DNA from: Cloeon dipterum
Taxonomy: Eukaryota; Arthropoda; Insecta; Ephemeroptera; Baetidae
Assembly: GCF_949628265.1 (NCBI RefSeq)
Contig: NC_088786.1
Span: forward strand, 11,036,001 to 11,100,000
Direction: 5' to 3'
Length of the DNA stretch: 64,000 nt
The notes under the pieces are model-generated. The model searched no databases. It was given only the letters and a program-made list of their open reading frames with translations, and was not told the origin of the DNA. Position 1 is the first letter of the stretch; each line of letters begins with the position of its first letter. A program made the translations under genes and the position numbers. Below are positions 12,916-25,400 of this stretch, in pieces.

Positions 12916-14049
12916 ATTAATTTGTTATCAAATGATGGGAACAATATCAAATATGCAATTTAGTTCAGGATACCTGGAAACTTAACAAAACCTAAAAATT
13001 ATCTGGTTGTATAATGAACAGGGATTTAGATTTTGTATGATTTTACCTCAAACTTGCATAAAAGAGTTTTATATTCCTGCAGATAATTTCAAACAAAGTG
13101 CAACAATGCCAATGACTCGAGTGTTAGGTACTATTATATTTCTTTGACCATATATATCTTTACACATTTAGACGCGTACGGTTCAGCTGTACCGTAATGC
13201 GCACACACTCCCATGTGCTAGAGACTGAAATTGTGAGCGTTAATTAGGGTGAACAGGACGCTATCATATATGCTCTGTGCTCTGGATGTGGCGTGAAAAT
13301 AATTTCATCAGAGCGTCGGAGTGCTGCTCATGGTGGTGGTTTGTTTGTGTGGACGAAAAAAGTGCTGGCGCGCAAGTGGAAAAGCGAATGGAAATATCAC
13401 CCTGTTGCGCGGTGCGCGTGCTATTAAATTGATGTATATGTCTCGTTGTTGTTGTTTGACACGAACGATCACCCGACCCGTGTTTGACGAGCGAGCGAAC
13501 GTGTGTGCGAGTGCGCCTCTCACTCGCTCCCTTGCTGCTGACAAACCCCGTGAGAAAAGATTTTATACACGCATTCAAAATCCCCTGTTTAAAAGCTCTC
13601 TGCCGCTGTTTATATTAAAAGTATTTATTATTAAAAATATGGTTTGTTGTTTCTCTTCTTTTGAATACCTCTTGTTCGCTCGCAGAACATTGAATTTCTC
13701 AAAAAAGAGATACCACTTTGTTAGCACAAAGCAAAGATTTCTTTGTGAGATGTGGATTCAGCAAATTTGAAAGGGAAATTTTTGTCCCCTATATATAAAC
13801 TATAAAGATTCAATTTTATGATTTTGTATGCTGTTTAATAATAATCACTAATTATTAGTAATGATAATTAAATAAAGAGTAAAAAACTAGAAATCAAAAT
13901 TAAAATACTTATTTTGTAGTCATCAACTGCTCAATAACATATCAGAAAACCAGCTGGAAATTGTAAATGGCTAATCAGCCGGTAATTTTGGAATTTTATA
14001 AAGAAGCTACTCTGCCTCTGCTTGCTCTCTTTTTTAAATATCGGTGTGA

Positions 14050-14255
14050 TTTTTACTCCCTGCAGGCAGTTTATAGGCGAAAACTGGTGTCTCAATTATG
14101 GCGCACATTAATTACACGAGCACACAAGCCACCACAATGGGTGGCCAATCCTTTGAAGGACCATCGCTGCCTCCACACCAAGGACTTCACACGAAACACA
14201 AAGCATTCCTCCAGTGAAATCACACGTGATGGATAGATGCAGACCAGCAAGTTTA
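14050..14255 (+). repeat. Structured dispersed repeat, copy D (diverged)
   Basis: Aligns by eye along its length with copies B and C: TATAGGCGAAAACTGG matches the CTGATAGCGAAC core region, AAGGAC and GCTGCC line up, then GCATTCC, GTGAAATCACACGTG and ACCAGC. Where the others have CCTC/GAGG it has CCACC/GGTGG, and where they have GTCC/GGAC it has TCCTTTGAAGGA. The pairing is retained with different bases. Confidence 0.65.
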
Positions 14256-14958
14256 GTAGGCAAGTCAAAGTGCCTCATCCCTCTTAATTTTCAGCGGACT
14301 GACAAAATGAGCAGCCAACACTGACCCCCCCCTCCCTTTGTTGATTTCTCTGTCTTCCTGATACCGTTTCTTCAGGACAACTGCTTGAACCTTGTGAAAA
14401 ATACACTGGAAAATTTAATAACAGAATGTATCTTTGTTCAAAAAATATTATTACGTATGTTAAGTGATTACTACTGTGAAAAGTGGAAAAAACAGCCACT
14501 CAACTCAGTTTCAGGGAAGTATTTCCTCAGGGCCCGCCATAAACCTATCTCAACCTGCCTCCACTTATATACCTCCTCTTGCAGTGACTAAATATACTAT
14601 GAACGGCCATCCTCATATTCTATCCTTTCTTACATTACTGATGGATATTCAAATTTCGGACTATTTCCGTTTTTAAATCCTTTTGGACAGCTTCCTTTCC
14701 AGAAAAATTCTTTTCGTACAACTTGCATCACCCCATTTAATGATAAAAGCATTATCACAGAAACAATTTCTCATTTTACCGTTTAACGAATCCAGCACAT
14801 AATAATAATAAAGTGTGTGATATATTATCAACTAAAAGCTCAAAATATGAAATTCTTTGGCTTCAATATTCATAATCATCAACAAGCATTGAAGCTTTAA
14901 ATGATTACGAGGAAAAATACCTCGATTTATTCAGTGCGTTTTCACCGGTTCAACAGTC

Positions 14959-15222
14959 ATGGAGACCTGCTGCTCCTTGTGTAAAAGACCCATGGGTGCA
15001 GATGCGCTTATGTGTAGATTCTGCCATGATTTTGGACCTATATCTCATCCTGATTTCTGCAAGCGCCCCCTGACATGTGTAGGTAAGATATTTTATCGCA
15101 AAATGCATATTTTCCTTAATATTTAAAAATCCGATTTCACAGTTAAAACATTCCGGGAGATGCCACCAATATTTCAGTGGACTTGGCTTCCGTCACCTGA
15201 ACTAAATAACAGCTTAAAATAA
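14959..15222 (+). CDS. Two-exon gene for a 67-residue Cys-rich (zinc-ribbon-like) protein, unknown family
   Basis: Exon 1 is 14959-15082 (ATG to donor G|gtaaga) and exon 2 is 15143-15222 (acceptor tttcacag, stop TAA at 15220). The 60-nt intron joins phase 1 to phase 1 without a stop. The product starts METCCSLCKRPMGADALMC. It has cysteines at 4, 5, 8, 19, 22, 34 and 40, so CCxxC and CxxC pairs suited to binding zinc, then a short tail with FQWTWLPSPEL. No signal peptide or membrane segment. An AATAAA lies at 15450, 228 nt past the stop. The gene converges on the WD40 gene at 15722. I do not recognise the family. It could be a pseudogene fragment, but intact frame, splice sites and poly(A) signal argue for a real small gene. 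Confidence 0.6.
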
Positions 15223-15449
15223 TTATAGAGGCGTATCCTACGTGGAATTAGATGTCTGGTAATCAACGCTTTTTCACAAATGAAGCATTAGAAGACTTTC
15301 AGTTAAGAAATCAAAAGTTACCAATGTGTATTTGCAAATTTTAACGCTCAAATAGATTCCAAGAGCACACATTAACAACATAATAATCATTTTTATTAAT
15401 TGAGAATATATGCATATAAATGAAAGTAAGGTAACACAGTTGTAGAGCA

Positions 15450-15455
15450 AATAAA
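15450..15455 (+). terminator. Candidate poly(A) signal of the small Cys-rich gene
   Basis: AATAAA 228 nt downstream of the TAA at 15220-15222, only 35 nt from the opposing signal of the WD40 gene. Confidence 0.45.
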
Positions 15456-15489
15456 AGCATGGAAGATTCTGTTGCTAAAAATAGAAAAG

Positions 15490-15495
15490 TTTATT
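15490..15495 (-). terminator. Candidate poly(A) signal of the WD40 gene
   Basis: AATAAA on the minus strand, 227 nt past the stop of the WD40 gene. The transcript would run into the tail of the convergent small gene. Confidence 0.45.
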
Positions 15496-15721
15496 TGGCA
15501 GTGCATGCAACTGTCACGAAATTCCACCTCAGTTTTTGCCATTTTAAAATTAGTCAAATGCAACCTCGTTCTGGCATAAATTCTCCAAGTTGTTATTTTC
15601 ACAGTGTAAAAACAATATCATATTGTGAGATAGTAGCAAAAGAGATTGCTTATGTACTAGCAAAGTACTTGACCTGTAAGACAAACAGGCTTGTAGCGAA
15701 ATAAAAACACAATCATTAACG

Positions 15722-18700
15722 TTACGTAACTTCGTAGTACTCTGTGCAACCGTGACTGGGCGCACCAAGTCGAAGAATGCCGACTGATCTGTCTTTCGAG
15801 CCAGTGACAAGATCTGAAAAAGAGAGACTTCCACTTAGAACCCACAATACGTAAAAATTAAAATTATAAAAATATTTTAGTCGTCTTTTTGGCACTATTT
15901 TAGCAATTTCCCACGTTTGGTCCATCAAAAAAGGAATTTAAATTTAAGCTAGATATTTAACTGTGGCTAAATTGGATGTAGGAGAAAATCAAGTTTTTAA
16001 ATTCACAAAAAAATTTGGCCTGCTTGGAAAATTTTAAAATGATTGTTAGCTTTGAAACGATTATTTGACTTAGAAAGTGTATATTTAAAAGTAAAAACTA
16101 TCAAGAAATAAAAATCCTCCTGATTGATACCAATGCTTTGTAAGCCTGGAAAACAATCCAATTTTCTGTTTAAGTGTAGTAAAAATCGGTACTCACATTC
16201 ATCGTACTGTGAAATGTCGAGGTCCTGTGCGTCCTGCCTGTGCTTAAAGACAGGTCCCAGGTACTTGTGATGGTTTGGGAAGCGGCGGTAGCGTCTGAGG
16301 ACTCCGTCGTCACCCACTGAGTAAAGTAGGCCGCCGTTGGAAGTATACCTGTTGACATGTCAACGGACAGCGCATTGATCTCATGACGCCCAAGGCTGCG
16401 GGGGAGGGAATTCGTGTCTCACCTTAGCTTCCAGATGGGCGTCTCGCGGTTGTCCTTTAACTTTTCTCTGACGCCAAAGTCGGGCAGGTACGTCGAGACG
16501 ATATCACCACCCGTCATGATGACACCTGCAATTCATTCATCACCGCGATCAATCTCATCTGCATAGAAATGCGAGCCAGGCTAAAATCACCCCTCGCAAC
16601 TTAGGGCGCGCGGGGTGCAGCCAATTTTACGCTGTGACAGTTCTGCTCTCGTAAGAAAAGAATCTGCGGCTGACAACCAGCGTCGCCGACACATTTTAAT
16701 TCTCTCACGGGAACAAGCAGGTTGGTCCAAAATACTTAAATTGTTTAAGTGAATTCGTGTGCAAGGGGAATAATAGAAGTGTGCGTTTAAAACAAATTAA
16801 AAACAATTTGCTATCAATTTCTTTTGAAAAAATCTCAATCTCTCTCAATTTTATTTTAGCATAAATATCAAAGCAAGCGCACGCGAGCATTAGATTTTGT
16901 TTCCATGTGCGGATGATTATTTTAATCTATTCTGTGATTGGAAATGTCAATGGGACCTGATTTGATGATGTTCAGGATATAATAAAATCTGCAAGTTTTT
17001 TAAGTGAAGTTCTTCCCGGTCACTTTTCCATTAAATATTTTTCAACTCAATTTATGATTAAAAAGCTCCAGCTGAACGGGAAATATAGTTTAAATAAATT
17101 AAAAGTGCATGGATCAAGTCCTAATAAAACCTGTCGTAAGTCTGCGGCAATACCTGCGCTTGAAAAATGGATCAGTGGTAAAAATTCGGGATTCGGTTAG
17201 CAAATTAAACCTGAGTCTCTTGGTTTCCGATTATCCAGAAAGTAAAAGTAATGAGTCAACCCAATTATAAAGAGAAAGTCCACATAAACTTTTGAACTGA
17301 ATAAAAATGACAAGATGTTTTCGATTTTATTGTTGAATTACCCATGGAACTCGTTGAACACGAAAATAAAACGGTCGAGCTTTGATCCAATAATATTCTC
17401 GAGGGAATCAAATCGTTTGCCGATTTTTGTTCCACCATTCCAAGTTCCCGACTAGCTCCTTTCCAGAAAACAAAGAACTTCCTAACTTAGCAGCTAAATT
17501 AAACAACAAGGATTGCGCGACGACGGTTTCATTTCAATTTGTCCAACTTTTATTGTCGGCGCACAGCGAAATTAAAACGACGAGGACGTTGAGCTGCGTT
17601 CAAGTCTCAGAGAGAAGTCAGTCGGGGGCGAAAAGCACTCGCGCTACGTTTTCACATGCATATTTTAAAACTTTCTGAACAGATTAAATATGCAACTACT
17701 AGCAGCCATGCAATCAACTCGTCGGCAGCGCATTATTACGATTGTGCAAACACTAGTTAGTAGTTGCATTCTGAGCTAATTAGTTTTTGCGGAGTGAAAA
17801 GGGATGGTGACACAAGCGGAAATTTGCATTTGTGATTATCAACACCCTCAACCGCTGCAGCTGCGGTGAAGCGCGGACTGTCATTTGTGGGTGTTTGCAG
17901 ATTTTTTCTGGAGCAAAGCAATTTAAGATTTTTTACGAGTTGGCTTTTTTCAATTACCAAGAGGACATTACATGTACGGAAACGGGAAATTGCTTTGACG
18001 CCAGCTGTCATCAGGATGTGTGTTCTCTAATTTGAACGTATAAAAGCACAGCACATGTACAAAAAATCCGATGAATATTCATTCTGAACGATTCCACAGC
18101 ACCAATGATTTTGCTGCCACTGGTTTTGCTTTCATGTGTGTCAATTTACAATAATTAACAATATTATTTTTGTTGGTATGGCAGTTTTTCTACTCCAAAA
18201 CAAACAAGTATATAACGCTTTCAATTATATGCAAAAGAGTCAAAAGCTGGCTAAGCAGCGTGTGCTTTCGCCAAATTGTAATGGACAGTAATAATTAATT
18301 CTGCGCGAACCACACTTTCCATTATACACACTAAATGTTCACCAGAGGTAGGACCTAATTCATTTTGCTTATTATCCAATCATTTTATAGTATAACGCGT
18401 CAGTTTAGCTGTAAAATATAATGCGTTTTCCAAAAGCACTTCAATTGAATGTCAGTACATTCTGGCACATTTAGGATATTTAATTTTGAGTTTAATGCAA
18501 CCTATTAACGTCATTATTTAGATCGCAGTGACAAAAATACGAAAAAATAAAACTAAAGCCAGCGGTTTGATATGTTGTATTACTGCATGTTATGTTAGTT
18601 AAAGAGATAAAAAAAGATTGAAAATATTTATAACCATATTACACTACCTTAAATCGTGAATTTAATGGCATCTATTCATGCCAAAATGCAATTGCGCTAA

Positions 18701-21506
18701 GAGATTGCTCAGCGGCACAGTTTCTTTCGCTGTGCAATGTGTTTTTAATGTGTGACTCTGATACTTTCTTGGTTTCTGTTCATTTCAGATTTGCCCTGAT
18801 GCGTTAAGTCATTGCTTATAAGAATTGTTAACCAATTCTCACTTTTACCGCCGTTCGCCAAGTCATTATTAAAAAATGACTTTGTACAATTGTGATGAAC
18901 TATAATTGTACGTGAGGAAAAACGTTTTAATAAATGTATGAGATTACTGAAGCCAAATCTAGCCTTTCTTTGGCCGCGAACTAATAACAGCGAACAGCAC
19001 ACGCCGCCAGAGACGAGCCAAGCCCTGCGGAGGACCAACGATGCCCCTGAACCAACGTCAGAAAATGCGTCCCGTGAAGACATTCACTCATGTTTAAGAG
19101 GTGCTAAAGCCAGCAAAAAGCGAGTAGGTGTGTTTTTCCACGACTCTCTTATATGAAAGGAATGGTAAAGTTCACAGTTTAAATTCCATCGTGTGGTCAA
19201 TTTAACCTCAACACATTGCTTATTTTGCATTAGTAAAATAATTAATATAATTAGCATATGTATGCAGGAAATTACGAAAAAACTTTTTGACTCCCTCTTT
19301 GTCCTAAAAAAATACATAACTGTTAATATCCGCTTCCTCTTCACATTGTTAATTTTGTATTAAGTCTTTAATAATCATTGTAGGTATTTATATCACTAGA
19401 GTTAACGCTTTGCTATTGTCAACTAGTTTAATTTTGTAATTTTGAGTTGTTATCACAGTCAGAAATTTATGTAGATGCAAAGTTTCTTTAGAAGGAGTAA
19501 GAAGTAGTGGTTACCGTTCAATAATTTTTTGCTTCATGTTCAATGCGAAAGTTTATCAAAGAAGAATGTTAATGAAGATGCACACTCACTGTTAAATCCG
19601 TCATCAGATTCGTCATTATAGGTTTCAGGCGAAGGGCAGATGGTGTTCACATGGTGATTGACTTCAAATGAGTGTAAAACTCGACCATCAAAAGTAGAAA
19701 CCTAATAATACCCATCAAATTTAGAAGTGGATTGGTGTGATTGAATAAGTGTTTTACCTTGCAAGTACCATCGCCGCTCGCGCTGAGCAGGACGCTTTGG
19801 TGTCCTCGGGCCCATGGCCACGATGAATCAAGAAACGTCACATCACGAATCACACTGCTATGGAGCTAGAATTAAAAAGAAAAAAATACCCGTAACAATA
19901 AATTTACCCTGCTGATCTGTTGTGAGAAATGCTACGTTGCTCCCTGTCAGAGCTGGGTCTGACATCGCGATAAAATCAAACTTTGAATCTAATAATTGTT
20001 TAGCGATTTTTTACAATTTTATCCCGCAGTAATTAAATATTGGCAATTTTTTTTAATTTTATAGGTAGAAAATTCATTTATAAGCCAAAGAGAAAACTTT
20101 ATTGAGATAGCAGAAAAAATAGTAATAACATGAAAAGGGAAATATTTTAAATTAAAAAAGGATTCTCAAAATGCTGCTGTGTGGAATTGATGAGACAAAA
20201 TCTCACATGATCTCGTTCTGATAAGCCGCACTTTTATCACCTTAGACTTCATCAGCAGTAAAAAATCACTATTTGCTGCTAGAAAATTTGGATCACTGGT
20301 AGCTGAAACTGACTGACTTAACTCACTTCTAAACATGGTTTCACCTATAACCGTCCAACCAAAACATCGGTATTTTTTATTTTTAAAATTCTCTTTTAGT
20401 TTGAGATGGAAGATTATTGGAAACTTCTGTGTGTTACCTTACCGCTGCAAAACACCGAAAGAAAAGACATAGCATTTTGCAGAGTATTTCAACACTTATA
20501 CGTTTTCCTATGCTTTTTGTGAACGACTTCAGTGCAAAAAGAACAGCGCAGAAACAGACGCTTTCATTCAGTGTGTCGCCACAAATTGAGTTCCCACCTG
20601 GTGCACACATATATGTTCCATAAATTCCATCCCAAGATAAGTACTATGGAAAATGATTTAGCGCCAGCAATATCATCTTTACCATGTAACTTTGTGGACT
20701 CATTTTCACAAAAACCAATAAAAAGGTTATGATTTATAATCGAAATGTAATAAAAACATCTAATAAATTTGAGGATTCAATTATTGTGTTGAGAGTAGGG
20801 TTAAAATGCAAGACTTACATCATACAAAAAGTCGAGGGGCAGTGGCATGCGCAAGTCGAGCAGCGTGAGGCCCTTGCCATTGACGGCGACTGATACAGCC
20901 ATGTTGGGACACACTGGGTCGGTAGCCAGCCCAGTCCTGTCTCGGCCGTTGAAGGCACAGTTGTCGTACGACAGTAGCTGGTCGCCTCTCTCTACATCGA
21001 CGACCGCCACTCGCCGAACAGTGGTTGCAGCCAAAATCTTAAAAATGGAACACTCACGCTTTCAAGGATGCACGTGCATTTACGCAACAGAAACAGTTAC
21101 ATAAATATACTCTTTCATTCATGACTAAAGCACAGATTAACACCAAGAGCGGCCGTAAAAACTGTCTTCTTAAGTATATTTTCTCAAGTCTCTTTTACTA
21201 CTCAAGTTCATTTTTTAAGTGCTCTGACCTTGCTGCCATCAGAGGTGAATCGGACTGCGTTTATGTTTCTGGCCAAGGTCAGGGTGGTGATCTGGTAGGT
21301 GACCAACATCTCCGCCCGCAGAGCCGAATACAAAATTAGCCTTCCATCGTAGGCACCAGAGCAAAATAAATAGCGGTCCTATCCAAATCATATGTTACTT
21401 TGTTATACATCTCTGCTAGGTAAAAAATAACCTTTGGACTGAAAGCCACTCCACGCACGCTGCCTTGGTGGTACTTGAGGAACTTGGGAGTTCCTTCTTG
21501 CTGCAT
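15722..21506 (-). CDS. WD40-repeat protein, 336 aa, eight coding exons
   Basis: Exons in transcription order: 21506-21432, 21378-21229, 21037-20819, 19865-19758, 19701-19590, 16525-16423, 16348-16197, 15813-15722; phases agree and the total is 337 codons including TAA. It begins MQQEGTPKFLKYHQGSVRGV. WD-type blades are visible: SVRGVAFSPKDRYLFCSGAYDG, then NAVRFTSDGSKILAA, VIRDVTFLD...LLSASGDGTC, LLYSVGDDGVLRR and a closing YLVTGSKDRSVGILRLGAP. With no other domain, it is probably a single seven-bladed propeller acting as a scaffold. I cannot assign an orthologue. A 3.06-kb intron (16526-19589) splits it. Donors of exons 1 and 2 are weak (gttatt, gtcaga). It is divergent from the RCC1/propeller gene. 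Confidence 0.85.
16526..19589 (-). other. 3.06-kb intron of the WD40 gene
   Basis: AT-rich intron between coding exons 5 and 6. Open frames of up to 112 codons are present (for example 18745-19083) but show no domain, bias or splice support. Confidence 0.6.
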
Positions 21507-22487
21507 GGCTCACTCTTTTGGCACTGTGCTCTTAAGTATCATATATAACACCATTGTGGAAGATTACGATCTTACACCACCTAAAAAATAGCAATTATGT
21601 TATACAAGTTGTTTTCGATAAAATACATATGTGTAGATTATGCCTTACGTTAAATATAATTTTGATAAATTGAATTCCAGGGTTGAAGTTTTTGGCACAA
21701 ACCAAACCGCAATTTTGGTCCATAGCAATTAATATAAATAAAATCACGACAAATTAAAGAGAAAGGAGAATAACTTAACGTCCAAGAGTAAAAAAATTGC
21801 GAGCAGCCATAAAAACAATTAGCAATTCGCAATACTCTGCTCACCTAAGCATAAAGACAGCAAATATCAGCTAGTCGAGAGCCCCTCCATGGGCAGGAAG
21901 ATGTAGGTACGAGCGTTTCGGCAACGAGTCGGCCGTTCAGCTGCCGAAATCAGCCAGAGCCCCCTCGCGTCGCCTCACAGGTCACCTCAATGCGAGAAGT
22001 AACCCTGTTCCGAAGCGAGGGGTAAGCAAAAACCACCGTGTTTCGGACGCGACGTGAAGCGTGAAGAGACGGCCGAAAATCAGACTGAGGTAAGATCCCG
22101 TCGTCTGTCAAAAGGAGGCGTGGCGATAAATAGATACACGGCCGAGAGCCAGCTGGGGTCGTCGGGGAGGAGGAGCAGGGAGCAGTGTGTCTCTCGCACA
22201 CACTCTGCTGTTTTCGCTGTTATTTTTAGCCCTAATTATGATCTGCCCATTAGCGAATGTTCATTAACAAAGGCCAGCTATTAAGGTAAACCATCTGATG
22301 CATGAGGGAGCACGATAATCTAGCGCGGGCGCCCAATTCTGGCATTTAGAAACACTCTCTTGTTGTCACATGACCTTCGTGCTTTTTCAATGCGGCATTG
22401 ACGGCCGCGATTTTGCCGCTGCCGGGCCTTTTCTCCATCTACGCAGCGCTTATTCCATTCTATCTTGCAGAGATTCAGAGAGACAAC
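21507..22487. promoter_or_regulatory. Divergent promoter region between the WD40 gene and the RCC1/propeller gene
   Basis: 981 nt separate the two start codons. Its middle (about 21.9-22.2 kb) is GC-richer than its flanks. An acceptor tatcttgcag at 22461-22470 shortly before the ATG at 22488 suggests a 5' UTR intron in the plus-strand gene. No TATA box stands out. Confidence 0.5.
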
Positions 22488-25400
22488 ATGTTTGCGGAGG
22501 AGATTTTCAGCCTGAGGCCGCTGCTGGCGACGGAGGAGCACGAGATCAAATTGTGCGCTCAGCGCAGAAACGGACAGCAACAAATTTTTGGACTTGTCAC
22601 TGGGTAAGACGAATTGATCGGTTTATTGATTGGCGATTGATGCTGTTTAATCTACGCTTTTATATGCATCTAGATTAGCTCCAAAAATTGTGCCATGGGC
22701 CTAATTCGCGCTGCCCACTGAATCTGTTTGTCTTGGACTAAAATCAATACTGCCATTAACATTTTTTTCTCTGTAGGAACAACCGTTTGCTGCTTTACTA
22801 CATACATTCTGACAGAGAGCTATCAGTGATCAAAGATGTTCTGTGGCACTTGGAACCAACTCAACAAATCTGCTGCCTCGCCTTCGATCCTAGTGGCATT
22901 TGGCTCGCTGTTTCCTGTAACATCTACTCGCTCGGTTGGATTTAAATTATAACATAGTCTTTTTGCAGGCTGTGATAGCTCACTATGCATAGTTCCTGCA
23001 CTTGCCCTTGTTGACCCTGAGGCTGCTCTTGACCTCCGCTGGCAGACAAGTGACATCACAAAGCTGCTAACCACCAAACTCCGACCAGTGGCAACGTCCA
23101 TTGTCTGGTGGAATAGCCTGGATGGACAGCATGTGGCCATCCTGGGCTCTGAGAATGGCCAAATCACGTTTGTCAGTCTGACAACTGGCAATGATTTAGG
23201 ACGCACATTTGTCACTGGGGAGATCAATTCGCTGCAACTGTGTCTCGACAATAGCCTTGACCTTGTCTTTCTTATTGTGAGTGCATATCAGTTGAAGTTT
23301 ATTTTTAATTATTTACCATTATTGCGTGACCCTAATATCTGAAAAATCCAATGTCGTGGAGCGCAGTCATGTAAAAAATTCATATCTTAATTTTTCCTCT
23401 CGCAGATCTCTGGGCCGAAAAGCCAGTGGAGATTAATTTTGGAGCAAAGATCTATTGGCTACTGTTGGCCGCTGGAACACATTGAGGGAGATGGTTTGAT
23501 GCCGATACCAGTTCGCTCCCGACTGCAAAATCTGAAGCACCTTTCAGTCGATAAAATGGCCTCGCTGAAGCAAATGCTGGTCGAGACCAAGAAAGGTGGA
23601 ACTAGCAGTGCAAAAAAGGGTCAGTTTTGTAACATATATTTTACTCTCTTGCATTTTACAGTGGTAATGTTTCAGCTCCTGATGAGCCTAGTAGTAAAGA
23701 AATTAGCACCACGCCTGTTGCTTTACAAGGACCTGAAATTTACTCGTTTCAGTATTCCAAGGAACGATATTTAATCTCCACCTACAATCCTTCTATACAG
23801 TTATTAAAAGTGAGTTAATTTATAATATTTTTACAAAGTGTTAACTTCTCTTGGTGACAGATTTACCCTGCTGGTACAGGAGAAGAGAAAATTCTTTATG
23901 TTCACAAAATTCCATCAGATGGAAAACCCATCCTCTACGCTGACCGATTCATTTTGCTCTCTAACACAGAGAGAAGCTCTATTTATATTTCATCCTGCCA
24001 CCTTTCAGAAGTAAAGCCTGATCTGGTGAGTACACATTAAAAATGTCAATATTTTTTACTTATTTATATTTTAAGGAGCAAAGCACAGAGTCTGTTGTAC
24101 AATCCTTTGATCTCGGAGCTGGAGAACAAGTAATTGCGATGTACAAGAGACTGCGAAGCACAATTGCAGATAGCGACAGTAATCTAGGTGGACAGGAAAA
24201 TCCAAGTACAGAAACGTTTATTGTGATCACATCTAGAAATGTTTTTGAGGTTGCCCCCACGTAAGTTGTCATTAATTTCTCTTGAATAAATGTAATATTA
24301 TGCTTACTAAATAATCATGTATTGGCAGAAAACCGCCTGCAGAGCTTTTCATGCAAATGGCCTTGGACAGCAATCAGCTTGAGAATGCTGAACGGTTGGC
24401 TGTATTGTTTGGACTGAACTTGCAGACCCTCTTGGAAGCTGCTGCTGACCAAAAGTTGGAGGAGAGGCAGTTTTCCCATGCAATCACACTTTACAAGCTT
24501 TCAAAAGTGAGTTAGCTGATTTCCTGCTGAGTCTAAAACACACCTCTTTACTCTTTTAAACTCTGTAGACCGGCTCATTTCAACTTCTTGTCATTTTCAG
24601 TGTCGTTTTCTCAAAAGTGCTCTGAAATTTGCAAAAAGTGGCCATCCCAATGAGCTCCTGAGCTACATTCAAATTTTGCTTTCTGCCAGAGACACTGAGC
24701 TCTCTCAGTCTGAAAAGCTGCACTTATCCAACCTGGCCATGATGTCTTTTGCAGAACAAGTACTGCGCCAGTCTGCTCAGGAAGGCACTCCTCTTTTCAG
24801 CAAATACTTGTAACATTTCTGCATTCAATATGGAATTGCCACTCATAAATTTGATTACTCAGATCATTTTTGAAGTCCAATCTTTTCTACGATGAAGTTT
24901 TGGCTGTGAATATTGCCGGTCAGACGAAAACCTGGAAGGTTCTACATTTCTTAGCTACAAACCGAGGCCTGTATCCAGAAGTGCTGGACATTTTGCTGAA
25001 AGTCAAGCCAAGAGACAGTTAGTTCATGTTCATATCGCGCCAAACATAAGTGTAACCATGTTGCTAGGTTTAGTTTGGGACTGTCTGAGTGATCCTGAAA
25101 TGCTTCAACCGCTGCTCTTGAACAATAAGCGAGCCAAGCTTCACATGCAGCTTGTGACTGCCCAACTGCCTTTCTTAGAGCTTGATGTGTTGCAGGCAAA
25201 TAATCTCACTAGTCATATACTTTGTCTCAACTAATATTTTATCGTTATGTCACAGAAACTGTCGGCTTTGTACAATCCTTACTCGCCTAAATTCAAAAGT
25301 TTTTTGGACGCAGCTTACCAACAAAAGGTTTACAAGAACTCTGGAACCCTAACCTATAACAGAGTAAGCTTCAGCTTTCCTTTCTTACAATTTTGCTGAC

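Larger units (their letters stand above)
12149..14958. other. Intergenic region: EVA1C-like 3' UTR, repeat copy D, upstream region of the small Cys-rich gene
   Basis: The first ~770 nt should be the 3' UTR of the EVA1C-like gene, ending near overlapping AATAAA signals at 12906-12915. The rest is AT-rich with one repeat copy at 14050-14255. The 149-codon plus frame at 13321-13770 shows no recognisable domain or splice support. Confidence 0.55.

Noticed and set aside
13321-13770. 149-codon plus-strand open frame
   Set aside because: No domain, no splice support, opposing frames equally open, composition like surrounding DNA.
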